Assembly (NCBI RefSeq): GCF_964275005.1
Contig: NC_092698.1
Span: 32,994,162 to 33,058,161 of the forward strand
DNA length: 64,000 bases
Source of the DNA: Diadema setosum
Lineage: Eukaryota > Echinodermata > Echinoidea > Diadematoida > Diadematidae
Direction of reading: 5' to 3'
This document shows positions 23,401-35,400 of this stretch, piece by piece (the stretch's first letter is position 1; the number at the start of each line of letters is the position of its first letter). The notes under the pieces are model-generated. The model was given only the letters and a program-made list of their open reading frames with translations, was not told where the DNA came from and did no database searches. Made by a program: the position numbers and the translations under genes.

Positions 23401-26400
23401 CTCTGTTTTCTTCTGTTAACTGTGGAATAATGCCTTGTAATTTGCAGTTTTGTAGACATTTCATATAATTAATGTGAGTAAAATGGGTGCTCGCTAGCTA
23501 CAGGTTTGAACCCACTGGCAGGGTAACTACCTACAAAAGTGGGCAGCTCTTAAAGCACAACCACATGGTTTGAATTCCCTGTAAATTAAAAAAAAAAATA
23601 CCTGTGTTAAAATTCATCATGCAAGTCAAAAATAATTCCATATGTCTACATTCTTATTGATGGAATGTGACTTATGTATACATTGCACATATCCAATGTT
23701 CCTGACCCAGAATCTTCAAGAAGAGCATGCCAGGCAAGCCTTTATCAATATGGACAAGAACCATGTGGGAATGATCACAGCACTGGACTTCAACAAGATC
23801 ATGACCACCATTCTCGGCCACATGCTGACCGACTACGTTCAGGATAACCTTGTTACTGTGAGTCCAATCTTTAAAGGGACTGTACAGTACTGGTTGAGGT
23901 GGGGATTCATGTTTTGAAAATTCCTTAAGTGAGATAATGAGAAACCTCTTATGAAATATGAAAGAGCATGTAATTTTAAGAAGGATTCAACGTTTATTTG
24001 ATGAAAATTGGTTTTCAAATGGCTGAGGATATCCCAAAAAGTGATAATAATAATAGGCGACAGGCCATGCCTTTTATTAGGATCTATTTGTTTCACCTTG
24101 TTTTTGGATATCTCGGCCATTTCAAAACCGATTTTCATCAAATAAACTTTTTATAACCCTTAGAATTGCATGGTTTCTGAATATCTCGCAAAACGTTAAC
24201 AGCTACACTGTAAATCCTCACATCAACCAGAACTGTCCACACCCTTTAACCTGTTGAGAACAAGCTGACTTTGCTATCTAACACGCATTTCCTATAGACA
24301 CCTGCCTGAGTATACTTAGAACTACTGTGAAGCAAGATATTTATGTGGCATGAATTTTCGTGAACTGGAGCCTACAACCTTTTTCGCGGCATTACATTTT
24401 TGCAAATTGCCACTGGCATTCAATGCATAAAAAAGTGTAGACAAGATCTTTGGAGTGCGTTTTAATTTTGCGAATCTTGGCTCTCGCGAAATTTGCAAAA
24501 TTAAAAAGCACACCAACATTTCTGTTTTGCAGTATTTTTCCATGGTTGAAGGAGAAATTTCTCACCATGTTCAAGGAGACTGCACTCTAAGTGTAGTGAA
24601 ATCAAACAAACAGAATGAAAGTTCATTAAAATCAGACAGAAATAAACAATCATGGTATTTTGAAGTGTTACATTTTGTTGCAGAACAGCAGTACAGCAGT
24701 ACTCAATTAAATGTGCAAATGTGGTGAGGTAGTAATGTCATTGTTACATAACTCTCAAACTGGCTTTCACACAGGTCTCCACATATTCCATATGCAGACT
24801 AATCAATAATTAAGAAATTACACTCTCGACATCAGATCATAGTGGACTTCTTCATGAATAAGTAGGGATATTTTTTTTTTCCTTACTGTCATATAACCGA
24901 AGGATCTTCTTTAAGTGGTTTCATAAAGAAGTCAATATAAAAATAGTGAGATGATGACATCCCTTCTATTTTGCATATGATAGGACTGTTATCAGTTTTA
25001 CATGAAAACATTGTACTTCCATAACTTTCAAAGGTTTTATGCCATTTTAATGAAACTTTCACAGCTCTAGCCTTGAAATGCTATTAGTTTAATGAAAGTC
25101 ACCTTAAATGTGGACAAGACTTCCTTTTCAGCATTAATAAATGGTAGTGACTGGACTTTGTTTGCCATGAAATAAGAGGTGAAAGAGGGTAGCTCTCTCT
25201 ACTAAAATGCTCTGCATCTCATTTTTTTTTTGGGGGGGGGGGGTGGGAAGTGGGAGTTGTTTCTTTTTTTCATTCATTTGCGTTAAATGACCTTGTGCTG
25301 AAATGTGACCATAAGCGGGCCTGGCATAGCACGTGAATATTTTAGCGTGACTGAAAATGGAGTGCTGTCTTTTGTTTGCCGTGGGACATGTCTTTTTAAC
25401 GTAAACATGAGCGAGTTTCAATTCAAGGCTCTTGGAGTATCTTTTCAAGTAAGTGCTGTCACACGTTACCTGTACCGTTTTTTGTTTGTTTGTTGCTGAT
25501 CAGCACTCACCTGCTAATACCATTTTGATAGGGAATCAGGTGTCCCCTCAGCTGACTTTCAATGAATGAGGATTACTTTACTTCCCCTAAACCCTGTTAT
25601 CCTAATGGCATTTGTCTGGAGTTGTCCTGGTGTCACACCTTAGTGAGTTTATCAGTTGGGGATTACAGAATGCAGGATACATTATACTGCTAAATCCATT
25701 AGTAGGGGTGTGAGTGGGTGTATCATAATAAATGGCCTCCTTTGGGGGAAATTAACCACAGATCTCTCCAGTAACACATTGGATAGCTCATTTGCCTATT
25801 TTCGCTGCACAAACAATTGAAGCAGCTGTGCTGCCATATTTCCGTGTACACTTTAATATGCGGACATGCACACATTTTCCAGCAGAGAATGTCACCAAGA
25901 TCGCCTAATGTCATGACCTCTCTACGCAAGTGTATGGGTGATGTGCGTGGTAAGATGGCTACATTGACTTCAAAGCAATTGGCCAATGAGATATTCAGAT
26001 ATTTCCCATATAGATCAGTGGAATTAACCCGTAAGTTTAAGGATAATTCTGCTGTACAGCTTTTATCTTCCTGTTCCAATAAATTGGCAACACTACATTT
26101 TATTGCATTCTGTGTCTCTTCTGATTTTGATAAAGATGATGATGTTTTAGATTTATATGTACATTCCTGTACTCCAATCTCTGAATTGTATTATCAAAGG
26201 GAAATTTAAATCCATTTTGCATTCAAGTTGATGAATACGTAGATAAGGAATTCAGGTCAGATAGAATAGTAGAGGTATTGTTTGAGCTGGCAAAAACATG
26301 AGAAACTGAACAAATCTTCAATGTTAAACATATATAAGAAAAAACAGTGATATCATTCTTAGAGCAGATGTGAATTCAACAAGACATTAATGTCACAGCC

Positions 26401-29400
26401 TCGCACATTTCATATTGATGTGCATATTTAGAATATAAATGTATTTCCTATCCGTAAATAATTCCGCATTTGCAACCCTCACTGCTATGTCACCACTGCT
26501 CGAGAGTCCTCTGATATGAAGGATCTTACATCTTATTTGATTAATGTCTGGTTTGGTTAGGGATAAATTTAGAATAAAGATTAAGGTTAGGATCAGGGTT
26601 AGAGTTAGGATTAGGTTTAGAGGAAGGGGAAGGGTCTGGGGTAATTGACCAGGGGGTAATTGTCCTAGAACCCAGTGAAGATTTGTGTGCAGGTCAGTGG
26701 GAGGTTTGTGTGGTGACATCATTACCTCATTTAATTTTGCATGATTTAACATGGAACATAACCAATGTCACTGTTGTTTGAAGACATGTAAGATTTTGCA
26801 AATCCATTACCAAATTTATTATTTTGTGTACTGTATAAGCTGTTATTTTCGCGTACAGATATTTTTGCGAATGAGGAGGTCGCAAACATTTTCAAGAGAT
26901 GTTGTTTTCGCGAACTGACACTGACACAACCATAAATGCACTATTAGCCTAGTGTGCATAAAGACATTCTCGCGTGTTGTTAAATTCGTGGTCCAACTGC
27001 AATTCGCGAAATTCAATTAAACCCCCACAAAGATAACAGCTGATACAGTAATTTTATTTTTATGAGATTTGTCACTGTTCTAGGTGTTTGATTTCACTCT
27101 ATGGATGTTAAGAGTCAACCCGCACACACTATGGATTTTCACTTTAGGCCCCAGTCACATATAAACACGGATCCTCAAGGTTCTACATGGTGATCCATGG
27201 AGATCAGGGGAGATCCAGGATAGTTTCGACTGCGATGGAGTGTCGACGAGCGTTGATATTACTGTACACACAGTATCAACAGGGCAGCTACACGGATAAG
27301 GCAGGAAGAGCGCAGTGTCTACACAGAGAAACACGGCATCTACACGGATCAACACAGCAGCTACAAGGCAGCCACACGGACCATCCCGGATTGCTCTGCC
27401 AACACGGCAATCCCCGGATGATGCCAGATGTTTTTGACCTCCAAAAGTTGCCGTGTTGGCTTCCCAGATGTCCCCCGGATCTACATGGACATACACGGAT
27501 GTCCAAGAATGTCCAAGGCGTCAACACGGATCTCTCCCCGGATCTCCCCGGATCAGATCCAGGGTGGTCTGGGGTGATCACTGATCCGGGATGTCTATGT
27601 GACTGGGGCATTAAGCCCTTCATGTGGGAAGATACAATCATGAGGGTCAGGAACAGTAAAGCTGGGTTGACACTTCTTGTGTGTGTCCAATATTCCACAG
27701 GTGGCTGGAGGTGAGACTAAGCATCTAGTTAGCTTCCCCTACTTCAACGCCTTTGTCAGTCTGCTCAAGAACATGGAGCTGATGCAGAAAATCTATGACC
27801 AGCTCACAGCCGGGACTCGCACAAAACCGGTCACAAAAGGTTTGTACTTGCTCATACATTTGTTGTCTCTTGGATGCACTTTTGCTATTCATATATTTGT
27901 CATTTTGTGTAATTGAAACGTTGAGTGAGAAAGACAAATAAAGACATTGCACTTAGAATGAACATGAAACAGATATAGTAGTAGCATAGCTGTGGTGATA
28001 TTTCACTTAAAAAAAAAACACAAAAAAAAAACCCTAAGAATTTTAACCAAAATTTTTGTAATCATATTTCATACGAGATACACATTGCCAATACTAAATT
28101 TAGTTTTGGATAACTTGGCATGGAAAAGGATATAGCAAAGTCTTGTTAACTTGTCTTGTATAACTGTGTTAATTGAATATGTAGGCCTATCTTTTCCTTT
28201 TTAGACACGTTTCCGTCAAGATGTATTTTTTCCCCCTCAAATAATATAAAGACTCTTGTGTGTTGTCTGTTTGGATTGTTTCCTTTGAATGTGTCTAGAA
28301 ATGCTTGTATGTCATTTGCAATTGACGAAAGGAATGATTTTGCCAATTGTGCCATAAGCTGCCCTCCTAATCTGTATGGTGTGGTTGTTATTTCAGAGGA
28401 GTTTCTCCACGCTGCTCAACAGTACCCCCAGATAACCCCCATGGAAGTGTCCATCCTTTTTCACATATGCTGCTTGGACCAATCCATTGGGTAAGCATCT
28501 CCAAGCACACTTTTCTTGAAGGCATCACTTCACTGTATTAAAAGCAAGATGAAAATCTCAGAATCTAGTCATTTGTCTGAGAAGGAAGAGATTCTAAAAT
28601 GCCTGGTACTCATTCCTGGAAATCACTGGATTGGTGCATTCAGTCAACCCTAGAGTGCATCCTGTAGTCAGCTGATGACTTATAATGCCAGCGTCTTAGT
28701 CCCACCTGATGGAGACTCTCCGTGTTACAATGGGCTCTGTTTCAAAGAGTTGTATGATCCCAATAAAACAAATTCAATTGTTGGGTAATTTAATCCAGTT
28801 TAAACATTTTTCAGCAGATTTTTTTGTTTCATCTTCTGCAGTTTTGTTTGATTTTAAATACCGTACAAGATGAACTTGACTGCATGAAGCATCTAAAAGT
28901 GCCACCTAGATCATAGACATTTCCGTGTCTGATATTTCCATGTCTGTGATACATGAAGTGAAATCAAGTTATTTTGTAGGTACCTATTTGACTATAAAGG
29001 CAACTAGTCTGTAGAAAATGTGAGATATCTTGCAAAGAATACAATGTAAGCTCTTCGCATTGAAATGATATATTCAAATGTTTGCGTAAGACTGACTGTT
29101 AGTTGCATAGTTACTGGTTGTTTTGATGGCACATGGCTTTCAAATTATCTCCAAATCTCGATTGATTATCCCTTGAGTTCTAACGTATTAGATACTTCTT
29201 GTATCTAGGAGAATTTTTGTGCTGTCATGTTGCATCGGGTGACTGATGTATTTCTAGAGCAGCATACCATTCTACTTTAATATTATATTTATCTCCTTCT
29301 TGAAATAATTCAGATTATTTGTATGTTGTTGGATTTCTTTTAATGCCCAACATAATATAAAGGCGCAGCTTCATTCAGGCATACAAAAAAATTGTACTGG

Positions 29401-32400
29401 CTAACATGGCTGTCTCGTGCTTTTCAAACTGGCAGCAGTAGGAATGTTTTCTTGTTGTACTATACAGCTTTGATGAATACCAGAGCCATTATGCCCTCTA
29501 AAGTTGACGCCACAATTGAGCTGTATTTCTTGTGCTTTCTGTCATTGTTGTTGGGTGTTTTGGGTTTGTTTGTTTTTTTTTTTTTTCATTGGCTGGAGAG
29601 GGGAAGTGCTAGGGGAGGGATATTTAGTGATTATTGTATGGAATTCTCTGTTGTAGTACCTGTAGAGATTGTGAAGTTGTTTAGTTTCGTGTTGATGAGT
29701 TAACTTTGATGTCTTTATGAACAGTGAGGAAGAAGAAGACATTTATTCAAGTGGAATGGAGCGCTCATTCATGGGGTTAGGTTATTTGGCTTTCTTGTTG
29801 GTTGATTTTTTTTTTTTTTTTAACATCAACTCCATAATTCCAAAATGCTCGAGAATGCAATGTGTGGTTTCAGGAAACAAAATAACTTAACTCATTCTTA
29901 TCCACTAATTTCTTTCTTTTTTTCTTTTTTTTTTTTGGTTATAATTAATGAAAGTTTGCATGCCGGGAAATATTATCCATAGATATACAGAAAATTGCTT
30001 TCGACAATGGTATATTTGGAAGTACTATCATGGTGTTGATCAGCAACCTAAATTTCAACCACCCTTTTTTCATATAGGTCGGAAGTTTAATGATTGATAT
30101 GTATAGTGAATTGTAGTTTTGTCAGATGATTGTGATATTGTCAACAGAGAACTTTAATTGATGGCTTTATACCGTATATCAAATGTGCAATTGTATTTGT
30201 TTCCTGTGGAGACTGAATAATCTCTGTGAACAGTGATACGATGTTGTGGCATGAAATGCTTTAGATATCTCTGCACTGTGCCATGAAATCTCTCTAGGGT
30301 GTAGATGTACTTGCAAAACTAGACATGCCGTGAAATCCACATTACCATCCATTCTTGAATCTTTCACAAACCTCCACAATTCTCCCCTCCCCATCTATGC
30401 ATGACAGTAAAGTTTGGTAAGTGTGCCTTTGATGCATTGTGTATGATCGACACAGCTTTGATTTGAGGTTTCTCACAGTAGATACTATCTTGGGTATATT
30501 TTCAAGGGAGTGTGACTACCATTTAAACACAGGGAGTGTAAGGACACTTGTAATTCATGGACCAAGAGGGATTAATAAGAAAAGATGTGTTGTACCAAAT
30601 TATCAATGGTCTATCATTTATCTTGTGTACATATATCCGCATTTACCCTTTCCACATTATTCACTAGTCTTTTTTGCTACAGTATGCACTCTACGTCATG
30701 TATTTTCACAGCACTCTGTAATCTGTTTGCACATAATCAACAAGCTGACTCTCATTCCTGGAGCTATGACAGTAATCAGTGTTCCCAGCCCATGCCTTGT
30801 TCAAATTTTTCAGAGTATTTGTTTCACTGTGCAGTTATTCTACAGAATATGATACTGTTCAGGATTAGTGCAAGACCATGAGAATAGTAGAAGGTGAAAT
30901 GGGAAAGGTAATGAAAATGAAAAATATAGAAAGTTCAAAATGTAAAAACTTCGACTACCATAGAAAAAAAAAAGAAAGAAACAAAACTTGCCTCTAATTA
31001 ACCATTTACACATTGACAAAACTCATTGCTAAGAAGAAGACAATTGTGCTAGGCTCAGGAAGGTTTGAATTTGCTCTAGATTTAATTTTTGTAACAAATA
31101 TTGACATGAATACAGGACGTACATGCCTGCATCACTGTGATATTAAATAGGGTGATGAGACATCTGTAAAATTCTCCTCTTGGTAATTTTCCAAACTGTG
31201 CCCACCTCTATGTATATACTATATTTGGAAAGGGAAAAGGGAAAATCAATAAATGCACCAACATTTTGTTTTTCCTTCCAAAATTTTATGAGATTTGATG
31301 CCAAAATAATGTGGCAGTGCAACATCAGGCAGTGAACATCAGGTATTCAAACCATGTTCAGATCAGTATTGATTTAGTGACTACTAGTATACAGTAAGTC
31401 ATTGCAATGCACTGCGCAGAGGTTTGGATGTGTTTTATCCCTTATGATGGTTGTAGATTTAGGAAGATTACTCTAACAGTTAGAAAGATGTACACACCCA
31501 TTAAGTCTTCTCCAACCTCTTGAACTGGTCCAGAATTTCCCTTTTAGTGATAGCAGTTGAATGAGTAGGCAATTGTGTGCTTCATCTTCAGATATTAGCA
31601 CAAATTATTAACAATTTTGATGTACTAGTTATTTGATTAAGTGGATGGGTTTGATGGGTGTCAGTTATCTCACATGTATGATGCTAGTGACGAGCATCAC
31701 TGCATTTAAAGGATGCATGGTGTACTTTAATTAAAAGAGAAACTGGAGTCATCAGTTTAGATCACTAACTATTTTTATGCCTCCGCCACGAAGTGGTGCC
31801 GGAGGCATTATGTTTTCGGGTTGTCCGTCCGTCCGTCCGTCCGTCCGTCCGTCCGTCCGTCCGTCCTTCCGTCCGTCCGTCCTTCCGTCCGTCCGTAATG
31901 AATTTTGTGGACAAGGTAACTATCGAAACCTGTTGAGGTATCCTAATGAAACTTGGCATGTATGTGTATTAGGGGGTGAAGTTGTGCCTATCAACTTTTG
32001 GGTGCACATGCTCAAGGTCAAAGGTCAAAAGGTCAAGGTCAAATACATAAAATTTCACTATTTTCACCATATCTATTGAATGCCTGAAGATAATTTCTTG
32101 AAACTTAGTGTATACATGTATTACCCAATTAAGATTCTCTGGTGAAAGTTTGGGTCATGAGGTCAAAGGTCAAAGGTCAAAAGGTCAGGGTCAAATACAT
32201 AAAATTTCACTATTTCCACCATATCTATTGAATGCCTGAAGATATTTTCTTGAAACTTAGTGTATACATGTATTACCCAATTAAGATTCTCTGGTGAAAG
32301 TTTGGGCCATGAGGTCAAAGGTCAAAGGTTAAAAGGTCAAGTAAAGATATTAAAACTTCTTTTTTTTCTCTGTACCTTGGAAAATTGTTCAAGGTATCTT

Positions 32401-35400
32401 CATGGAACATAGTATATACATGTACTGACTGGAAATGATTATCTAGAGAATGTAGGGTTCATGGGGTCAAAGGTCAGGGGTCAAAGGTCAAGTGCAAGAC
32501 TTCAAAATTTTACTATTACCCTCATATTTATGCAATGCCAGCAGGGTTATTTTTTTACACTTGGTGTATGCATGTGTAGCCTAATAGAAATTCTCTGGAA
32601 AGATTTTTTTTTTCTCTTTTTGCCTCAAAGGTCAAAAGGTCAAAGATCAAGTGAAAGTGCTGAACTAACTTTTTCCTCCATATCTCGGAAGTGGCTCAAG
32701 TTACCTTGAAACTTAGTACATATTATGCATATTCTACCTGAAAGTAATTATCTTATGAATTTTAGGGTCAAGGGCCAGATGAAAATGGTAACAATTTACT
32801 ATTTAATTCAGAAATTGCACTTTTTCTCCACACCTGTACCTTGAAAATTACTCAATGCCTGAATGTATGATTGGGTCAAAGTCAAGTTAAAGTCCTTAAA
32901 TCCCTAGATACATGCTCTCCTATTCATCCAATTAAACCTACGTCAAGGAAGGTGAACATTCAACACATTTGTGACAAACTTGTCATTCCAATATTTTGCC
33001 AATTTTGTGAAAATGTAATCACACAGTGTCCACATGTACTATCTAGACCTATTGGGAAAATCATGCATTATGGCGGAGGCATACCAGTCGCCAAAGCGAC
33101 ATTTCTAGTTCGATCAAGGAATGATGTGTTAGTTTAACCACAATTGGTTATGTGTGTCGATGAGTGTGTGACTGAGCACAGTGCACAGCTGCAACATAAC
33201 ATCTAGAATATTTTGCTGGTTGATATGGACAGAGCGGGCATGTCACCTGAGCGTTATCTACACTGCCAAAATAATCGGATAACTGTGTGTTTTTGTGTTT
33301 GCATAACGACATGTCTGTTAACGATGTTTGCGTGTTTCTCCCTCTCAGTCTTTTCTGCCTCTCTTCTATCGCATCTCCAAATATTACGAGCATGGCGACA
33401 GAAGGATGCTCATGATGAATTTTCCAGAGGCACTGCATGCAGAAATTCGTGGTCGATTCTTTATAATGCGCATCTTCATATTTGCCAAGTACTTAAACAC
33501 CCACTACTACTCGTTATGATTTACTTCCAATGCAGACTCTTGATTCCTTGAAAGAACAATTTTTTCCCCCTTTTTGTACATAAATGTCATAGTGCAAGTG
33601 AGTGAGCTGATTGGTAATTTGTCAGTGTATGCGTTGACAATGATCCATAATCATAACCATAATCAATTATAAGCATAAAAATAATCGTGATCATAATCAT
33701 AATATTTTCAACAATAATAACAGCATAATAACAATCAAATAGCACCCTTAAAGGACAAGTTTACGTTCATTAACATAAGGATTGAGAGAATGTAGCAATA
33801 TTAGTAGAACACATTGAAAGTTTGAGGAAAATCGGACAATCCGTTCAAAAGTTATGAATTTTTGAAGTTTTTGTGCAGTCACCGCTGGGTGAGAAGACTA
33901 CTGCAGTGTATGATGTCACATGCATACAACAATATAAGGAAAATATAAAGAGAATTTCACAATTTCATCTTTTGAAAAAAGTACACATTCCCTTGACTCG
34001 TTACTGACATATGTTATGGGTAATATTATTCCCATTGCCTTTAGAAAGAGGCAAGTCAAGTGCTCTTTTATTATGCGAAAAAGGTGAAAATATGTTGAAT
34101 TTTCTTTTCTTTATACTGTTGTACTCATATGACATCATGAGCCTTAGTGTAGTAGTCTCCTCATCCAGCGGTTCCAACACAAAAACTTTAAAAATTCTTA
34201 ACTTTTGCGTCGATTGTCCAATTTTCCTCAAACTTTCACTGATGTGTTCTACTAATATTGTTGCATTCTCTCAATCCTCATGTTTATGAAGGTGAACTTG
34301 TCCTTTAAGCTTGTTATGTTGCGTGTGATATGGATTTAATCTTATGCGATGTTGCAATATCAGAGAGTTTGATTTGTCTTCCCATGATGGCCTTACCTTG
34401 ATACACTGCTGTGGGGAAACTAAACCTTGAAAGAAGACTGCTGGAGGATAGATATGATTTGTGCTAAATAGGAAAGGTAGAGTTTTGTTTGTTTTTATGT
34501 ACAAATGGGGTCAAATTGACACTAGTAACAGACAATGATAGAAATTCATAGACAGGAAGAGCTGAAGGGCCCATAGAATCTATCGTAGTATTCCTAAGGC
34601 ATTTATTTTCCTTGGCTGCTCTGTTGTGCAGAAGGAAAGCAGCTACTGTGAACACGGTTTGGAGTTTATGCTCTTGGGGTAAATGACGGAAGATGACATG
34701 TTATTGTGCAAAGGTACTGTTCATAGTTACTGTCACTGGTCAGTGTTGCACATTTATTACAGTCTTTTACAAATTCCTGTATAACTGAAACTGTAAATTT
34801 CAAGCATGTTCAAATTCAGACTCAATGAAAGTATAGCTGTATTGTATTTTTTGCTGTATTTTTACTCTAGGACAAAAGTTGGAACAGATGAGATCAACAT
34901 CTTCATCTTCTTTCAAAGAATGCATTATCAGATTTTATTAATACTTAATTGAAATCATTCTCAAGGGCAGGTCATGCAGAGTTGCTTACAATGAACATAC
35001 AACATTTGTAAACTGTATTCATTCAGATATAGTTCAATTTCAGTTTCAAATTTAATTTATTTTCATATTCTTCATGAAAATAGTTCAGATACAAAAATAC
35101 AATTATACCATACCAAATTTACAAAGCATAAATTAGGTGAAACTTCACCGGAATGTAAAACAGTGTGTCTCAATATAAATACAAAGGTCTGGTTACAGTA
35201 GTGTTGGGCAATGCTCAAAGTACGAGAAATGGGATGGGGCCTACATAAAAGTAAGCTTGTTCAGTCATAGTTCTAACTTATGGAGCAATAAGCTGAGCTT
35301 CTGTGGGCCAAAACACTGAAGATCCCTTTGATTTTATTTCTTTGATTTCAAATTGGTGGACTAGTGGTATGTCCAATGTATCTTTGTTTTGTATTGTATT

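Larger units (their letters stand above)
31777..33110. mobile_element. TCCG-repeat element, ~1.3 kb, with AGGTCA clusters
   Basis: Left end: atgcctccgccacgaagtgg, a hairpin completed by tgccggaggcat. Then a TCCG tetranucleotide array (31826-31895). Right end: ggcggaggcataccagtcgc followed by caaagcgacatttctagtt. The body consists of diverged ~150-175-bp repeats, each ending in stacked aaggtca words and starting with ttcactatt..ccatatctattgaatgcctg. Elements with these ends are widespread in marine invertebrate DNA (recollection, not checked). No open frame of note. Confidence 0.7.

Noticed and set aside
25817..26209. 130-residue open frame in carrier intron 6
   Set aside because: No known motif, and it lies between consecutive exons that join in frame without it.
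27187..27714. 175-residue open frame
   Set aside because: It lies in a palindromic MITE and reaches exon 7 in the wrong frame; composition is that of the element's repeats.
33328..33519. Possible extra carrier exon after a good polypyrimidine tract
   Set aside because: Splicing from exon 8 (phase 2) into 33350 meets a stop codon; exon 8 joins exon 9 directly with family-matching residues.
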